Shown one piece after another: positions 23,941 to 35,625 of a stretch of DNA of 64,000 bases. Source of the DNA: Maratus speciosus (lineage: Eukaryota; Arthropoda; Arachnida; Araneae; Salticidae). The DNA lies in contig OZ010789.1 of assembly GCA_963932465.1 (NCBI GenBank), positions 592,855,581 to 592,919,580 of the forward strand, read 5' to 3'. The notes beneath the pieces were generated by a model, which was given only the letters and a program-made list of their open reading frames with translations, did no database searches and was not told the DNA's origin. The stretch's first letter is position 1, and each line of letters starts with the position of its first letter. The position numbers were made by a program, and so were the translations under genes.

Positions 23941-24935
23941 CTTCCGCACAAGTTTTTATTTACTACAAAGTTTAATGTTCTTTGGGTTTTTTAGGAGAGG
24001 GGGGGGGGGGGGGCATTATCGCACGAACGAATCCTTTCGAAAAACACAATTTATTCATATGGTTCAAGTAATTTTGAGTATTATTCCCTAATTTTGACAG
24101 ATTTTCGGATATGGGAAGCGAATTGATATCAGGTTCACAATGCTAACAGGAGCCTAACACCCATATGTCATACGATAAGAGCGATTTCAGTACTACATTA
24201 TGAATCTAGAAGGTTCATAATATTGAAATTGCACAATGGTCCCAGTTGTACTGCTAGTCACTCAACGAAAATCCTTAACTAGTCAAGATACTTCTTTAGT
24301 CGAGGTGGTAAGCAAAATCCTGAGGTCAATCGTAAGCACACACACATTTAAAAGTTATCATTCCACTGTTTCTATTTTCCGCCGAATGCGAACAGATCTG
24401 CCAACTTCGAAACTGAAATTTATGTGGACATTATGGGGCCAATTTTGAATTTTTACAATATTTTAAACCCTTTCTATTAAGTTGATATTAGGGTTTCGGC
24501 ATTCGAGTATTTTACCCTACTCGTTTGACAAATTAGATGTTAATTTAATTATCTACAATATTTTATGTATTCGAAAACCATATAAATATACACCCTACGG
24601 ATCCGGAGGATTTATTTATTTGCTTAAATGTTACTGGAAACCATTATCAAGCATTTGCACAGCTGTGTTTATTAATTCTTATGTTTCTGATTCGACGATA
24701 GGCGTGACTACTCGAATTATATACAAACTTTTGAGTTTTCGCAAAAGACACATTATATATTGTAAGAGTAACTTATTTTTTTTATATTCCATGTATTAGA
24801 GAAAACCGTTTCAGTAGCCGTAACAAAATATTAAATAAAATCCATCCATACTTTTAAACTCATTTTCCCTTTCAAAAGAAGAGAATATTCATATTTCTCA
24901 GTTCCGGGAAAGATGTATACATTGTTTAAAGTAAT
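23941..24935. other. Anonymous DNA with a G-run
   Basis: Contains a homopolymer of about 15 G near 24000-24014. Two open stretches (24236-24448 and 24482-24799, plus strand) are longer than most here but resemble no known family and show no domain pattern. This is right-arm DNA with no left-arm counterpart. Confidence 0.35.
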
Positions 24936-24939
24936 GTAT

Positions 24940-25840
24940 GTCTTATTTAACTTATAGGACTGCATATTTATTCAAATTTTAGTATAATGCATTTTAAATA
25001 CCAACCTTATTCTGTAGAAGAACTTGTTTCATCTTCAATTAAGTTATCCTTTCTGAATACGATATTTAATGATGTCTGTACCTCAAGATGAATAGCACCA
25101 GAATTAGAGTTATGAAAATGCATTCCCAGTGTAGTACTGTTAAACACCCTACGATTTGGACATTATATTATTCGTTAACAAAACACTTCATACAACCCAT
25201 GTATTTCGATATCTCCTCCAGTGTAAATAGTCATAAAATTACCTGAGAGATAGGGTATTCAAAAATGTATGTTTTAATGATTTCAGACCACTTATAATAA
25301 ATGTAATTGGCATAAAATAATTAAAATGTATATTATATTTATTGTTTAGTGTGATCAATTGTTGACTATTAGAGGTATAATCTTGGTATAAATTTAATAA
25401 ATTATACACTGTTATAAAACAAAATTTGCAAATTTAAAAGAAACCTAATAAATATATTTAACTTGTTAATTTATAATTAAATATTTGATTTTATTTTTTC
25501 TATAAATATAAATGTACACTACAAAGTTTTAGATTTACAATTCTGAAGACTATAAAGGATTGTTCTTACTTTAATGTAAATTTGCGTTATACATTATAGC
25601 AAGCATTAAACACTGCTTCTACAGAAAATTTTCATAATAAAAAATTCCTTTAAATCTACTTTAGAAGAAAAAAAATATGTAATTTTTTTAACGAATTACT
25701 TTACACTATTGAATACTTTAAATTTGAACAGAATATTTTACCAGAATTATACACGTATTTATGTAAACTTTTATCTTAGATTAGAATCAAAATAATAAAC
25801 TTATAAATACTTTATACTGTAGAAACAATACTTCAATTTT
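24940..25840. repeat. Outer blocks of inverted duplication (right arm)
   Basis: Reverse complement first of about 7140-7690 (24940-25470), then of 1-590 (25470-25840), with no interruption at the join. The left arm has 6.5 kb between the same two parts. This uninterrupted join is the best view of the ancestral sequence. No coding capacity. Confidence 0.6.
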
Positions 25841-26930
25841 TCACATCAAAACAAAGGTAAAAAAAAAGCATAAAAACAAGATTGAAATAAATAAATAATA
25901 ATAGTTTTTCGAAATTCAGTTTTACTATCATTGCATTTCTACAGAGAGAATTTTATTTCCGCTGAGAAAATGTATCATAGAAACAGAAGTAAATGTGTTT
26001 CCTTGAATTAATCTGTGCATGTCGGATAGTCTAAATAAAAAGAAATAAATTACTAACTAATATATCTCACACTCACTTAAATATTGAGATTTTTGGATTT
26101 TGCATATAAATTTGTCATTGAACTAATATTATTTAAGAGATAAATCATTTTGTTTATTTAGAATGCATTTGCGTAGTGTAAAACAGAGAATGGGATAATT
26201 TAAGGCTTTTATTAGATTTCCTGGTTACGTAACAATATAACATTCAGGCGACATGTACCATTAGATTTATTTCCAACATCGAAAGAGATTTTAAGGCAGC
26301 CCGATAAATGGTACGGTGTTCAAGTCTACAGTTAGTGCAATTGGGTATTATGCTGCGCTTTATGTAAAACATAAATTACTAAAATTATATTTTCAACGTT
26401 TAAATAATTAATCAAATCCTCATGCAATGCAGATAAAATAAATCTCAAGTAAATTTTTATTTTAAAAAGTGATAGTACGTGTTGATTTAAGGGGACCGTT
26501 CCTTTAAAAATGGTCAAAAATTCGACTTTATTTTTAAATATATTAATTGAAAGTAAATTTTATTCTGAAGAATTTGATACCACTCTTTTTATTCTAAGAT
26601 AATTAGATCAGAAGTTATTAAAGTAATTGTGAGCATCCAAGCAATGAATTTTATTAAATGCTCTACAATCGCCATATCACCCCGCTTGTTTACGTACGGT
26701 TTAAATGTCCTTGGCGATTCCGAGGCTCTGATGAGGCAGTCAACAGACTGCAATATGTTTACTCCATGGATTTAATACTATGATTTTCACAGAGGATATT
26801 AAGTACTAAGGCTAAGCACCACTCAACTCATCTGCTAGTTTGTTTTTATTTACACTTGTTTGTTGCTTTTCAATTGCGTGAGGGTTTTTTTTTTTTTTGT
26901 TGTTGTTAGCGTTTGCTTTAATCATCACTT
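25841..26930. other. Anonymous AT-rich DNA upstream of a MULE remnant
   Basis: No gene recognised. The last part (about 26490-26930) is less AT-rich and may hold the 5' terminal region of the Mutator-like element that follows, but no matching inverted end was found downstream. Poly-T at about 26887-26898. Confidence 0.35.
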
Positions 26931-27007
26931 GATTGAAAAAGAAAAAAGTTCTTTTCAGAACTAGATTTCATTTATATCAAATTATTAGATTAGATTATTT
27001 TATCAAG

Positions 27008-28783
27008 ATGTCAACTTTTGTCATGAAAGTTGAAAATAAACGTGGATCTGGTCAACATGCTGAAAAGCGAAAGTTTCAGGGAAATCGGTATCAAGCCAGT
27101 AATGTGCCAATACCTGATTCTAAAAAAAAGGAATTTGCCTGTTTCAACACCTGAAAGTGCTTCTAGAAAGAAATTAGAAAATACCTCTTTGGATGATGTC
27201 ATATTCGATAATGAATTTCTAGGATATAGGTTGATAGATTTAACTATATTATTTAATGAACTGTCAAATAATGTGTGCTGCAAAATTTGTGGTGGTGTCA
27301 TAGAGATGAAAGAGACACTTACATATGGCCTAGCATCAAAATTTTCAATATCCTGTACTAACTGTGATAAACTTTCATCCATTTATAGCACAAAAAGCCT
27401 GAATGATAAAAGAGATTGTCCAGAGGTAAACAGAAGATTTACATATGCCATGAGATGTGTGGGGCAAGGGAGGGCTGGCATGAATACATTCTGTAGCATA
27501 ATGGATATGCCCCCGCATCTTCAGAAGACAGCTTATACTAGGCTACTGAAAGATATATCGCATGACGTTTCAAGAGCTGCCAGTTCTTCAATGAGAGAAG
27601 CTGCAGAGCAGGAAATTCGAGAAACGGGGCATGCCAAAATCATAGTTAGTAGTGTTGGTTCTTGGAAGACTCGTGGACATTATAGTAAGCGTCATAGGTG
27701 CAGAAACCGGAAAAGTTATTATTGATATTGAAGTAATGTCATCATTTTGCAAGGGGTGTGAGAAGGGGAAAAACTGAAAGCTGGTTCTGAATATGCTATT
27801 TGAGAAAATGAGCATGAAATGTGTGCCTAAAAAATCATTCTGTCTCAGCCGGAAAAATGGAAGTTGACCGAACGTTGAGAATTTTTCAACACTCAGAAAC
27901 GAAGCATAAGGCACAATATTTGAACTATATAGGAGACGGTGACACTAAAACGTTTCTAGAATTGCAGAAAAATCATTCATATGGGCCAGATGTCAAGTTA
28001 TGTAAAGTTGAATGTGTGCGCCATGTGCAAAAGAGGATGGGGAGTAGACTCAGAAAGTTGAAATCAAATATGCGGGGTAAAAAATTAAACGATAATAAGC
28101 CATTGAGTGGTAAAGGACGTCTAACAGACAATTTGATAAAACAAACAACAGTTTATTATGGAATTGCTATTAGAGCCAACAAATCATCCCTTATGGACAT
28201 GCGAAAAGCCACATGGGCTATATATTATAACAAACGCTCTACTGATGACGAAATTCTCCATGATTTCTGCCCTATAGGTTTAACATAATGGTGTGAATAT
28301 CAACGATTAAAAGCTGAAGAGAAAGAAAGAAGTTATCGTCACAAAAATGTGTTACCAGCCGCAGTGATGGACTGCATAAAACCAATTTTTAGAGATTTAT
28401 CTCGCCCCGATCTTCTTACACGGTGTTTGAGGGGTCGAACTCAAAATCCAAATGAGTTATACAATTCCCTGGTATGGCCATTTTGACCCCAAACAAGTGG
28501 ATGCAGCAGAATCGTTGCAGAAATAGCTGCAAATGAAGCTGTTGTTTCATTTAGCAATGGCAGAAAAGGGCGATTGACAGTCATGAACTTTCTCGGCTTT
28601 CAAGTTGGTCGTTATGCCTTCGATGCAGCAAGACAAATTTATACGAAGAGATTACAGGAAGCCGAGAAAAAATCTACAGAACTAAATTTTAAAATTCGAC
28701 GTGTGACATCATATGCGGAACAGCTCCAATTAGAAGAGCTGAAAGAACAGGAAGGTGCTGTTTATGAACCAGGAAATTTTTGA
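27008..28783 (+). pseudogene. Mutator-like (MULE) transposase pseudogene
   Basis: Codes for a transposase of the Mutator-like family common in arthropod genomes, where it would cut and paste its own element in the nucleus. The start MSTFVMKVENKRGSG (27008) is family-typical. The frame then shifts at an A-run near 27130. A zinc-binding-like segment follows (CCKICGGVI, then CTNCDKLSS), then the catalytic core. The expected DGSWKTRG reads VGSWKTRG, so the first DDE aspartate is lost; the second motif GDGDTKTF is intact near 27935. Another frameshift lies near 27680, and stops interrupt at about 27774, 28286 and 28484. A conserved C-terminal segment runs 28574-28783 and ends at a natural stop. 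It is inactive. Family assignment is firm, host lineage less so. Confidence 0.85.
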
Positions 28784-28799
28784 GATTTATAACGAAGTA

Positions 28800-29740
28800 A
28801 TGCAAATGTATTTCTGACATAAATATTTCATGGAAGGGGGGGGGGTGTCTTTTTTTTACAAATAAAACTGCAAATGATCCAAAATTCGGAATTCTTTATC
28901 GCTTTTTTTTTGTCTATTGAAACAAATAATCTGTCTTTATTGGCGAATTGAAAATTTTATGCATAAAGCGAGAGGCCGAAGTTTCGAATATTTACGAAAC
29001 TTCGCGTGTCTCAAGTTAATAGTTATTTACATCTGTTATTACTCTGCTATTACAGTACCGGATTTTGTATTTTCTTTTTATAGTATTGCAAATGTATTTC
29101 TGCAAATGTATTTCTGACATAAGTATTTCATGGAACGAGGGGGAGGGTCACTTTTATTTTTTTTTACTAATAAAACTGACTGCAACTATCCAGAATTCAA
29201 AATTCTTTCTCGCTTTATTCTGCCTATTGAGACAAATAATCTGTCTTTATTGGCGAATTGAAAATTTTATGCATAAAGCGAGCGGCCGATTTTTCGAATA
29301 TTTACGAAACTTCACGTGACTCGAGTTGATATTTATTTACATCTGTTATTACTCTGCTATTACAGTACCGGATTTTGTATTATCTTTTTATAGTATTGCA
29401 AATGTATTTCTGACATAAGTATTTCATAGAAGGGGGGGGGGGGTCTTTTTTTTTTTTTACAAGTAAGACTGACAGCAACTATCCAAAATTCAGAATTCTT
29501 TCTCGCTTTTTTCTGCCTATTGAGACAAATAATCGGTCTTTATTGGTGACTTGAAACTTTTATGTGTAAAGCGAGCGGCGGAAGTTTCGAATATTTACGA
29601 AACTTCGCGTGACTCGAGTTGATATTTATTTGCATCTGTTATTACTCAGCTATTACAGTACCGGATTTTGTATTATCTTTTTAAAATATTGCAAATGTAT
29701 TTCTGATATAAGTATTTCATGGCAGGGAGGAGGAGGGGGG

Positions 29741-29785
<45 letters not shown>

Positions 29786-30030
29786 AATCTGCAAATGATC
29801 CAAAATTCAGAATTCTTTCTCGCTGTTTTCTGCCTATTGAGACAAATAATCAGTCATTATTGGTGACTTGAAAATTTTATGTATAAAGCGCGCAGCTGAA
29901 GTTTCGAATATTTACGAAGCTTTGAGTGATTCGAGTTGATATTTATTTGCATCCATTATTTCTCTGCTATTACAATATCGGATTTAGTATTTTCTCTTTT
30001 TAGTTTTGCAAATGCCTTTCTGACAGAAAT
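28800..30030 (+). repeat. Tandem array of ~295-bp units
   Basis: Units begin TGCAAATGTATTTCTGACAT at about 28801, 29100, 29396, 29689 and 30006. They contain a G-run followed by a T-run of variable length (extreme at 29738-29778), ATGATCCAAAATTCAGAATT, ATTGGCGAATTGAAAATTTT, and a hairpin CGAAGTTTCG / CGAAACTTCG with 8-bp loop (28977-29004 in unit 1). The array starts within 20 bp of the MULE stop codon, so it may be the 3' terminal region of that element. Short ORFs across it are meaningless. Confidence 0.8.
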
Positions 30031-30059
30031 ATTTTTTGGGAGGGGGTGGGGTTATTTCT

Positions 30060-30310
30060 TTTGTTTTCTTTTTATACAAAAAAAGTACAAATGATCCAAA
30101 ATTCAGAATCGTAGCGATTTGGAGGATTCCGGATTTTGGACTTTGTACTGTATAAAACATTTTTTTCAAAAATTTCAATACTCATTAGCAGAATAATAAC
30201 GGATACAAATAAATATCAACTCCTGTCCATAACAAAGTTTCGTAAATATTCTAAACTTCGGCCGCTTGCTTTATACGTAAAAGTTTCAAGTTGCCAATAA
30301 ACATTAACTG
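30060..30310 (-). repeat. Inverted partial copy of the 295-bp unit
   Basis: Reverse complement of part of the upstream tandem unit: AGTTTCGTAAATATTCTAAA and CTTCGGCCGCTTGCTTTATA match the hairpin and flanking segments of the array on the other strand. It makes the end of the array fold back on itself around about 30060-30120. Confidence 0.65.
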
Positions 30311-30960
30311 TCTCAGTGGTCAAAAAGAAGCAAAAAAATCCCTGCCGGCTCGGGCCTACAGGCGGAGGTAGAGTTCGATGTTAAGTACTAAATTCTCCAA
30401 CAAAATTTAAATCAAGATTAGAGATAAAACCCAGTTTCTTCACAAAGAGCGAGCTGTAGGGAGCTAAACGTTTTGTGAAAATTGTAATATACACGAATAC
30501 ACACACACATATATATGGAATAGGTTTAAAAAAATGGCTAAAAAAAATTCAGAGAACCTTAAAGTGTTAAAATATGTTAATATTTCCATAGTTGGGTTTT
30601 TATCATGTTTTAATACGTTTCTTCAAACTTACATGGAGTTACATATTCACCTGCTGAGGTCCATTATATTTCCAATATGACGCAATATACATATTTTTTT
30701 AATTCGTCAAACTATTTATTTTGAGTTTTCATGCTGAAATCTTGCTCTAGGAAACTTATGACGTAATATTCAATTTGTCAAACTATTTAATTTTACACGT
30801 GAAAATTTTGCAAAAGAAAAGTAATTGTTGTGGTGAGAATTTTATTATTTGATTTTTTTTAATTGTTGGCAACTGCTATAACGAAAAACTTTTATTTTTT
30901 TCCTGCCATTGTTGTGTAAGAGCTGGTTTTATCAGAATCATGTTAAGACAGTATTCAAAA
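30311..30960. other. Anonymous DNA
   Basis: No gene recognised. A short GC-richer stretch at 30338-30370 (CCTGCCGGCTCGGGCCTACA) and a CA/TA tract near 30495-30515 are the only distinctive parts. Confidence 0.35.
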
Positions 30961-31290
30961 TTTTGAACCCTCCTCATTTCCACCCTCTTGGGCCGTTTTC
31001 GCCCCTTTTCAATCCCCGCCGAGATATTAGCCATATCAAAGTTGTTGGCGAGTTTCAAGACGATTCGTGCATAATTACGACTTTTATCGTGCGGACAAAA
31101 TTTAGTACATACGTACATACATACATACTTACATACGTACATATATATATATATATATAAACTTTTTAGTTGGGGGTGGTTTTGGATTCCTGGGGTCCTA
31201 TAATGAAAAGTTATGAAGGATTTTTTCAAAAGTCGCACCATGGTAACGACTGCAATAGGTAGTATTTCTTACGAAATCTACCTAAAAGAG
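30961..31290 (-). mobile_element. 5' end of a third DINE-1/HINE-like element
   Basis: On the minus strand it starts CTTTTAGGTAGATTTCGTAA (near 31290), the same position and form as the AGGTAGCTTTC subterminal motif of the two full copies. It is followed by a leader with similar G/C blocks (plus-strand GGGGGTGGTTTTGGATT matches GAGGGTGGTTTCGGGGT at 15156), then (TA)n at 31141-31159 and (CATA/CGTA)n at 31105-31140. The 322-bp tandem units and the 3' hairpin end were not found, so it is truncated or belongs to a different subfamily. Confidence 0.5.
31105..31159. repeat. (CATA)n and (TA)n microsatellite
   Basis: TACATACGTACATACATACA-type tetranucleotide repeat running into (TA)n, in the same relative place as the TA tract of the other DINE-1-like copies. 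Confidence 0.85.
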
Positions 31291-31381
31291 ACAAAATCTG
31301 ATATATATATAGACTAAAAGATATATGAAAGAAAAGTGACCCATTGTGAGCTGTGCATGTAAAAAAAGAAAATGACTGAAA

Positions 31382-31992
31382 AGTTTGGATTTTGAGAAAT
31401 CTAAATTTCGAACCTCGAGATTTGACATTTTCTGCTATTACTTTACTAATTTAAGCTATTTAAGCTAATTAGAATAAATAAAGTTACCTGAAAATAAGTA
31501 AACTTATTTCTTTTATAGAAAATTTATTCTTTTATCAGAAATTTTTAACTTTATGAGCATTTATATCAAATTATGATTTTTTGACTTTACGCGCATGATT
31601 TCTCAAAAACTATTAAAGATAATGGCTTGAAATTTTTTGAATATATTAATGTTATCATCTTTCACAAAATGAACTAAAATCTCAGAATTATCTAAATTAA
31701 TAAAAATTTTACTTAAAATACATGCGAGAATTTTTACAGATTTTTTTTAATTATTAATTATAAATAATATAAATAGGGATAATTAAAAGATTTTAGTTCA
31801 TTATCTTAAGCCAAATGTTATCTTTAAATTAAAATGTATTTAATGTTAATAAATTAAAATGATCATGAGATATCATGCGCACAATTATTTGATATCATCT
31901 GTATTTTGAAAATTCTGAATTTAGGGCATCCAGATTTGAGATTTTCTACCGTATTTTGTGCTATTACATTATTAATTTAAGCTTTATAACTA
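31382..31992. repeat. Tandem duplication (~0.5 kb), first copy plus start of second
   Basis: The sequence from about 31440 (TTTAAGCTAATTAGAATAAA, then AAGTTACCTGAAAATAAGTA and GCGCATGATTTCTCAAAAAC) recurs at 34675-34892. The second copy begins around 31905 and is cut at 31992 by the Helitron insertion, then resumes at 34670. No coding sequence. Confidence 0.7.
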
Positions 31993-33313
31993 CTAGTTGC
32001 GTAGCAACCCGTTGTGTTGCTTTTGAATTGCATGAGACAATCCATCTTTTTGCGAAAAATGAAATCTTAACTTTATTGTAAATTTAGAAAGCCATTGCAA
32101 TATTAATTTTATTAAATACAATATTTCAAATAATAAGTTATATTTACAATTTAAGTCAAAGCTTTCCCAATAAAAATGCACATATTCTATAACTTTATTT
32201 GCCTAGAGCTTTTCGCGATTCCAAGATTTTGCTTCGACTTTCGGAGTTCGTTGAAATGTTGTCATTTGGGTCAACTTATACAAAAATGAATTTGTTTGGA
32301 CGAATTTATTCAGAAGCATTTTATATTTATAAATTAAATAAATATTTAAAGAATTATTTTTTTTCTCGCTAAAAGTTTTTTATTTTTCTCGCTTTTCCGC
32401 ATTTTTAATGTCCGCTTCTGAAATGTTTTATTAGCCATCTTAAGGTAATGGTTGAAAATCTACTTTACGACTTTAAATTAAATGAAAATAACGTACGATG
32501 TTTTTTCTTTTCTTTTGAAGTCAACAGAATTTATCTCAATGTTCCCGTCGAGAGTCGAATTTGTGTTTCTAAAATAAACGGATTCCTGAAGCTTGATATG
32601 TATGAGTTCGTATTTCGTGAAATTTTCTTGAAAACTACAATAATTTTTTCACTATTTATTCAAATATACGTTAATTTCAATTTAAAAAAGATTTCAAACA
32701 ATACCTAATAATTCTTGTCATTTTCCCTTTTTTCTCTTTTATCCACAAAAATGGAGCAATTTTAGTTTCCATCATTACAGAAATGTCATCAAAAACAAAT
32801 TTTAAAATTCTACGACCACGTTTAACATCCTTGGACCCATGCAGATAACTGGCGTTAATTTGATCACCCAACATTCCATATTCTAGGAGGAGAAGCTGTG
32901 AAATACAAATGGACAGTCACTTTTTAATATAATAGATTAATGAAGTTTTAATTTAGCTATAAAAAATTAGTCAGGGACAAATGATGAATTTTTTATATTA
33001 TTTTAAGTGCAAATGGCTTATTCCGTAATGGAGCCTGTACGCAATGGATATAGATTAAAGAACATTATACTTGAAAATTATTTAAAAATACATAATAAAT
33101 AAATCAATTAAGATAATGTTTTCAAGAAAATTGCATTTGAAAGTAGATTTTTTCCCTATAAAACTGGTGTAAAAATTGAAGATGCGCGATGTTTAGAAAT
33201 TAAAAAAATTGCTGTAGCAAAGATTGCAAATCTGACATTTAATCGTCAAGCGTTGCCATTCTCAAAATGACGTCAGCCGTAAGCACGGACATATTTTTAC
33301 TTTACAATATAGA
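31993..33313 (-). mobile_element. Helitron-type element, first unit of a composite
   Basis: Minus strand: the 3' end is GTTGC-TAC-GCAAC followed directly by TAG (CTAG at 31996-31993), a classic Helitron hairpin plus CTRR end. The 5' end is TCTATATTGTAAAG at 33313 downward. It is flanked by A and T. No Rep/helicase frame; the short ORFs here are accidental. It shares its last ~180 bp with the second unit ending at 34669 (GATGTTTAGAA, then CAAAATGACGT, then AATATAGAT), so the two belong to one family. Confidence 0.6.
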
Positions 33314-33950
33314 TAGATTTTCAAACGTGAAGTTCCATTTGTCAGCTAAAACTTTGCATGTGAAAACGTATTCTTTTGGCTTGAGGGTCTAATTTCAGTA
33401 CCGCGGAAGTACAAATTCCAGAAACTGATGTTTTTAGATGTATTCGTGTAAAAATATATAGTTTTATCAAAGAAAAGGATTGTTTTTTTTTTAAATATGG
33501 CACTTACTGAAGCATTACGCCAAGTGTCTCAATTTCGGTATCAGCCGAATGAAAATATATTGTAACATTAGCTTTATGAGCGGAAATGTTTTTAAATAGT
33601 GATGTCATTTTCTGTTCAGATTTAAAATAAAGTTATTTTTTATTGTAATGAGTAAATGGTATCAATAAAGATAAATAAACCCCAATATTTCTTTTTTTCT
33701 GCAACAGTGGAAATAATACGATTGCTACCATTTGATGAAATTTCAAAAAAATCATTTCAAATTAAATTAAAAATATAAAAGTGAAAATATTTAGAAAAAT
33801 AGCTAGTGCGAGGACATCTACAAATGAACGGCTTTCATTTAAAAAAAGAATTATTAGCAAAATTGGTACAATAGAAAGTTCAAGAAAGATGTCTAAAAAA
33901 GCTATCTTGTGTTTTCAATATATAGATTATTTTTTTTCTCTTTTACTTTA
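33314..33950. other. Segment between two related Helitron units
   Basis: AT-rich, no gene. A third AATATATAGAT-like 5' end lies near 33917-33927, so this piece may be a further degraded unit. Because the interrupted host duplication is continuous across 31993-34669, this segment probably came in with the Helitron. Confidence 0.4.
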
Positions 33951-34669
33951 ACAGTTGCCTAGCAACTCTATTTTAAACAAATTACATTTAAAAGCACATA
34001 TTTTTCTCAATTCGGCTCTAAAAATTTAAATTGTTCGACTACATATATATTAAATTCGTGCTTTTTTATATATTATTCTTTTATTTATTTATTGATGAAG
34101 CTTTAATTTCGTTGTAGAAAATTAGCGGGAGAGAAATTCTGAACTTTTTTTATGTTCAAATTGTTTATTAATATTTTTCAATGGAGCCGGCACGGCAAAA
34201 TCATTTCATTGATAAATAACAACGAAATAAAGCCAAAACTCACTGTGTTTTATAACAGACGATATTCTTGACATAGCACGTATTTTAATTTCAATTTTTT
34301 TTTCGGTTTTTATGAGAAAATGGCAACAAAAAGATACAGCAATCTACTATTTTCATTTTTCCCCCTTTAGTTTCAACAGAAATGGAGTACTTCAGCTGCC
34401 ACGATTACAAAAAAAGTAATAAAAACTACAAAAAAATTAATATCTTAAAATTAAAATGAGATACAGCTTTCAAACAAATTGCATTTAAAAGAGCATTTTT
34501 TTTCGTTATACAGCGGTGTAAACATTTAAAATGTGCGATGTTTAGAAGCATAAAAATTTGCAGTAGAGAAAATTACAAAACCAAAATTTTATTTCAAATT
34601 TCAAAGTGTTGTCATTCGCAAAATGACGTATGCGTTACGCACAGATATGTTTGCCCTTTATAATATAGA
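33951..34669 (-). mobile_element. Helitron-type element, second unit of a composite
   Basis: About 720 bp. Minus strand 3' end: GTTGC-TAG-GCAAC hairpin followed by TGT in place of TAG, so the terminal CTRR is mutated. 5' end TCTATATTATAAAGGGC at 34669 downward, followed on plus by T. Sequence near the 5' end matches the unit at 31993-33313. A one-ended or tandem rolling-circle product is a plausible origin. Confidence 0.5.
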
Positions 34670-34892
34670 TAGTAACTTATAGATATTAATTAGAATAGCT
34701 AAAGTTACCTGAAAATAAGTAATTATTTCTCTTTTATGGAAAATTTATTGTTTTATACACATTTTTAACTTTACGAGCATTTATCTCAAAACATGTTTTT
34801 TTGACTTTGCGCGCATGATTTCTAAAAAACTATTAAAGATAATGGCTTGAAATTTTTGGAGTGCATTAATATTATCATTCTGCATAAAATCC
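34670..34892. repeat. Second copy of the 0.5-kb tandem duplication (right part)
   Basis: Continues the copy interrupted at 31992: AAAGTTACCTGAAAATAAGT, GAGCATTTATCTCAAAA, GCGCATGATTTCTAAAAAAC and ATAATGGCTTGAAATTTTTG match 31485-31660. It ends at about 34892, where the BEL/Pao remnant begins. Confidence 0.7.
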
Positions 34893-35625
34893 AATGTTAC
34901 GAAGGCTACAAATGAGCTCACGAAAAAAGGTGGTTTGGATAAATTTGAGTTGGAACTTTACGAGAAAAAATCGTCTGCATTTGAAAAAGTATCTGCAGAT
35001 ATATTTAGGTAAATTTATCCATTTGATCAAAATCATGCAATTATAAATTCATTGAAAGTATTGGGAATATTGTGGGATATTTAACAAGATTCTATTAGCA
35101 TAAACATTTCGAGTTTAATAGAATTTTTGAAGAATAAGAAAAATACTAAGCGGTTTGTTTTACAGACTTCTTGAAAAATTTATAACTCTATTGGTATCCT
35201 ATCTCCATTTACTATTAGACTTAAATGCCTTTTCCAAGATTTATGGATCTACAAGATGTCTTGGGATACTGAGCTCCCCATTGGCATATGCGAAAAATGG
35301 ACACAATGGTGTTCAGAACTATCTAAATTAAATCAAAATAAAATCCCTAGATTTGTCTTCCTGCAAGTCAAAAGGTTTATGGTGCTGTTGTTTATTTGAG
35401 AGTGCAAGATTACGATCAAGTTTCTGTTACTTTCATAGCATCTAAAACCAGAGTTGCACAGTAAAGAGAATAATTTGGCACGCTTAGAGTTGATTAATAT
35501 TTTACTCTCAGCTCGCTCAGGAACAGAAATTAAAAAGGTAATTGATTGTAAAAATGCTTCTAAAACCTATCATTGGATAGGTTCAAAAATAGCTTTATTG
35601 TGGATTAAGGGATCCAGAAGAAAAT
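34893..35625 (+). pseudogene. BEL/Pao retrotransposon pol fragment (Peptidase_A17 region to RNase H start)
   Basis: Translated in pieces, this matches the region between reverse transcriptase and RNase H in BEL/Pao polyproteins. VLGILWD (about 35058) and NTKRFVLQT come first. After an in-frame stop comes ILSPFTIRLKCLFQDLW with W-D-T-E-LP and W-W-C-SEL spacing (about 35190-35330). In another frame follow ASQKVYGAVVYLRV, FIASKTRVA and, at the end, SKIALLWIKGS. Stops and frame changes break it throughout, and the reverse transcriptase core (YxDD) is missing because the 5' part is gone. Similarity ceases abruptly at about 35625, where GC-rich DNA begins. The fragment would have acted in cytoplasmic capsids in an intact element. 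Confidence 0.8.

Noticed and set aside
28800..30310. CRISPR array because of regularly spaced repeats
   Set aside because: Units are ~295 bp and fully repetitive, without unique spacers, in eukaryotic DNA next to a transposase.
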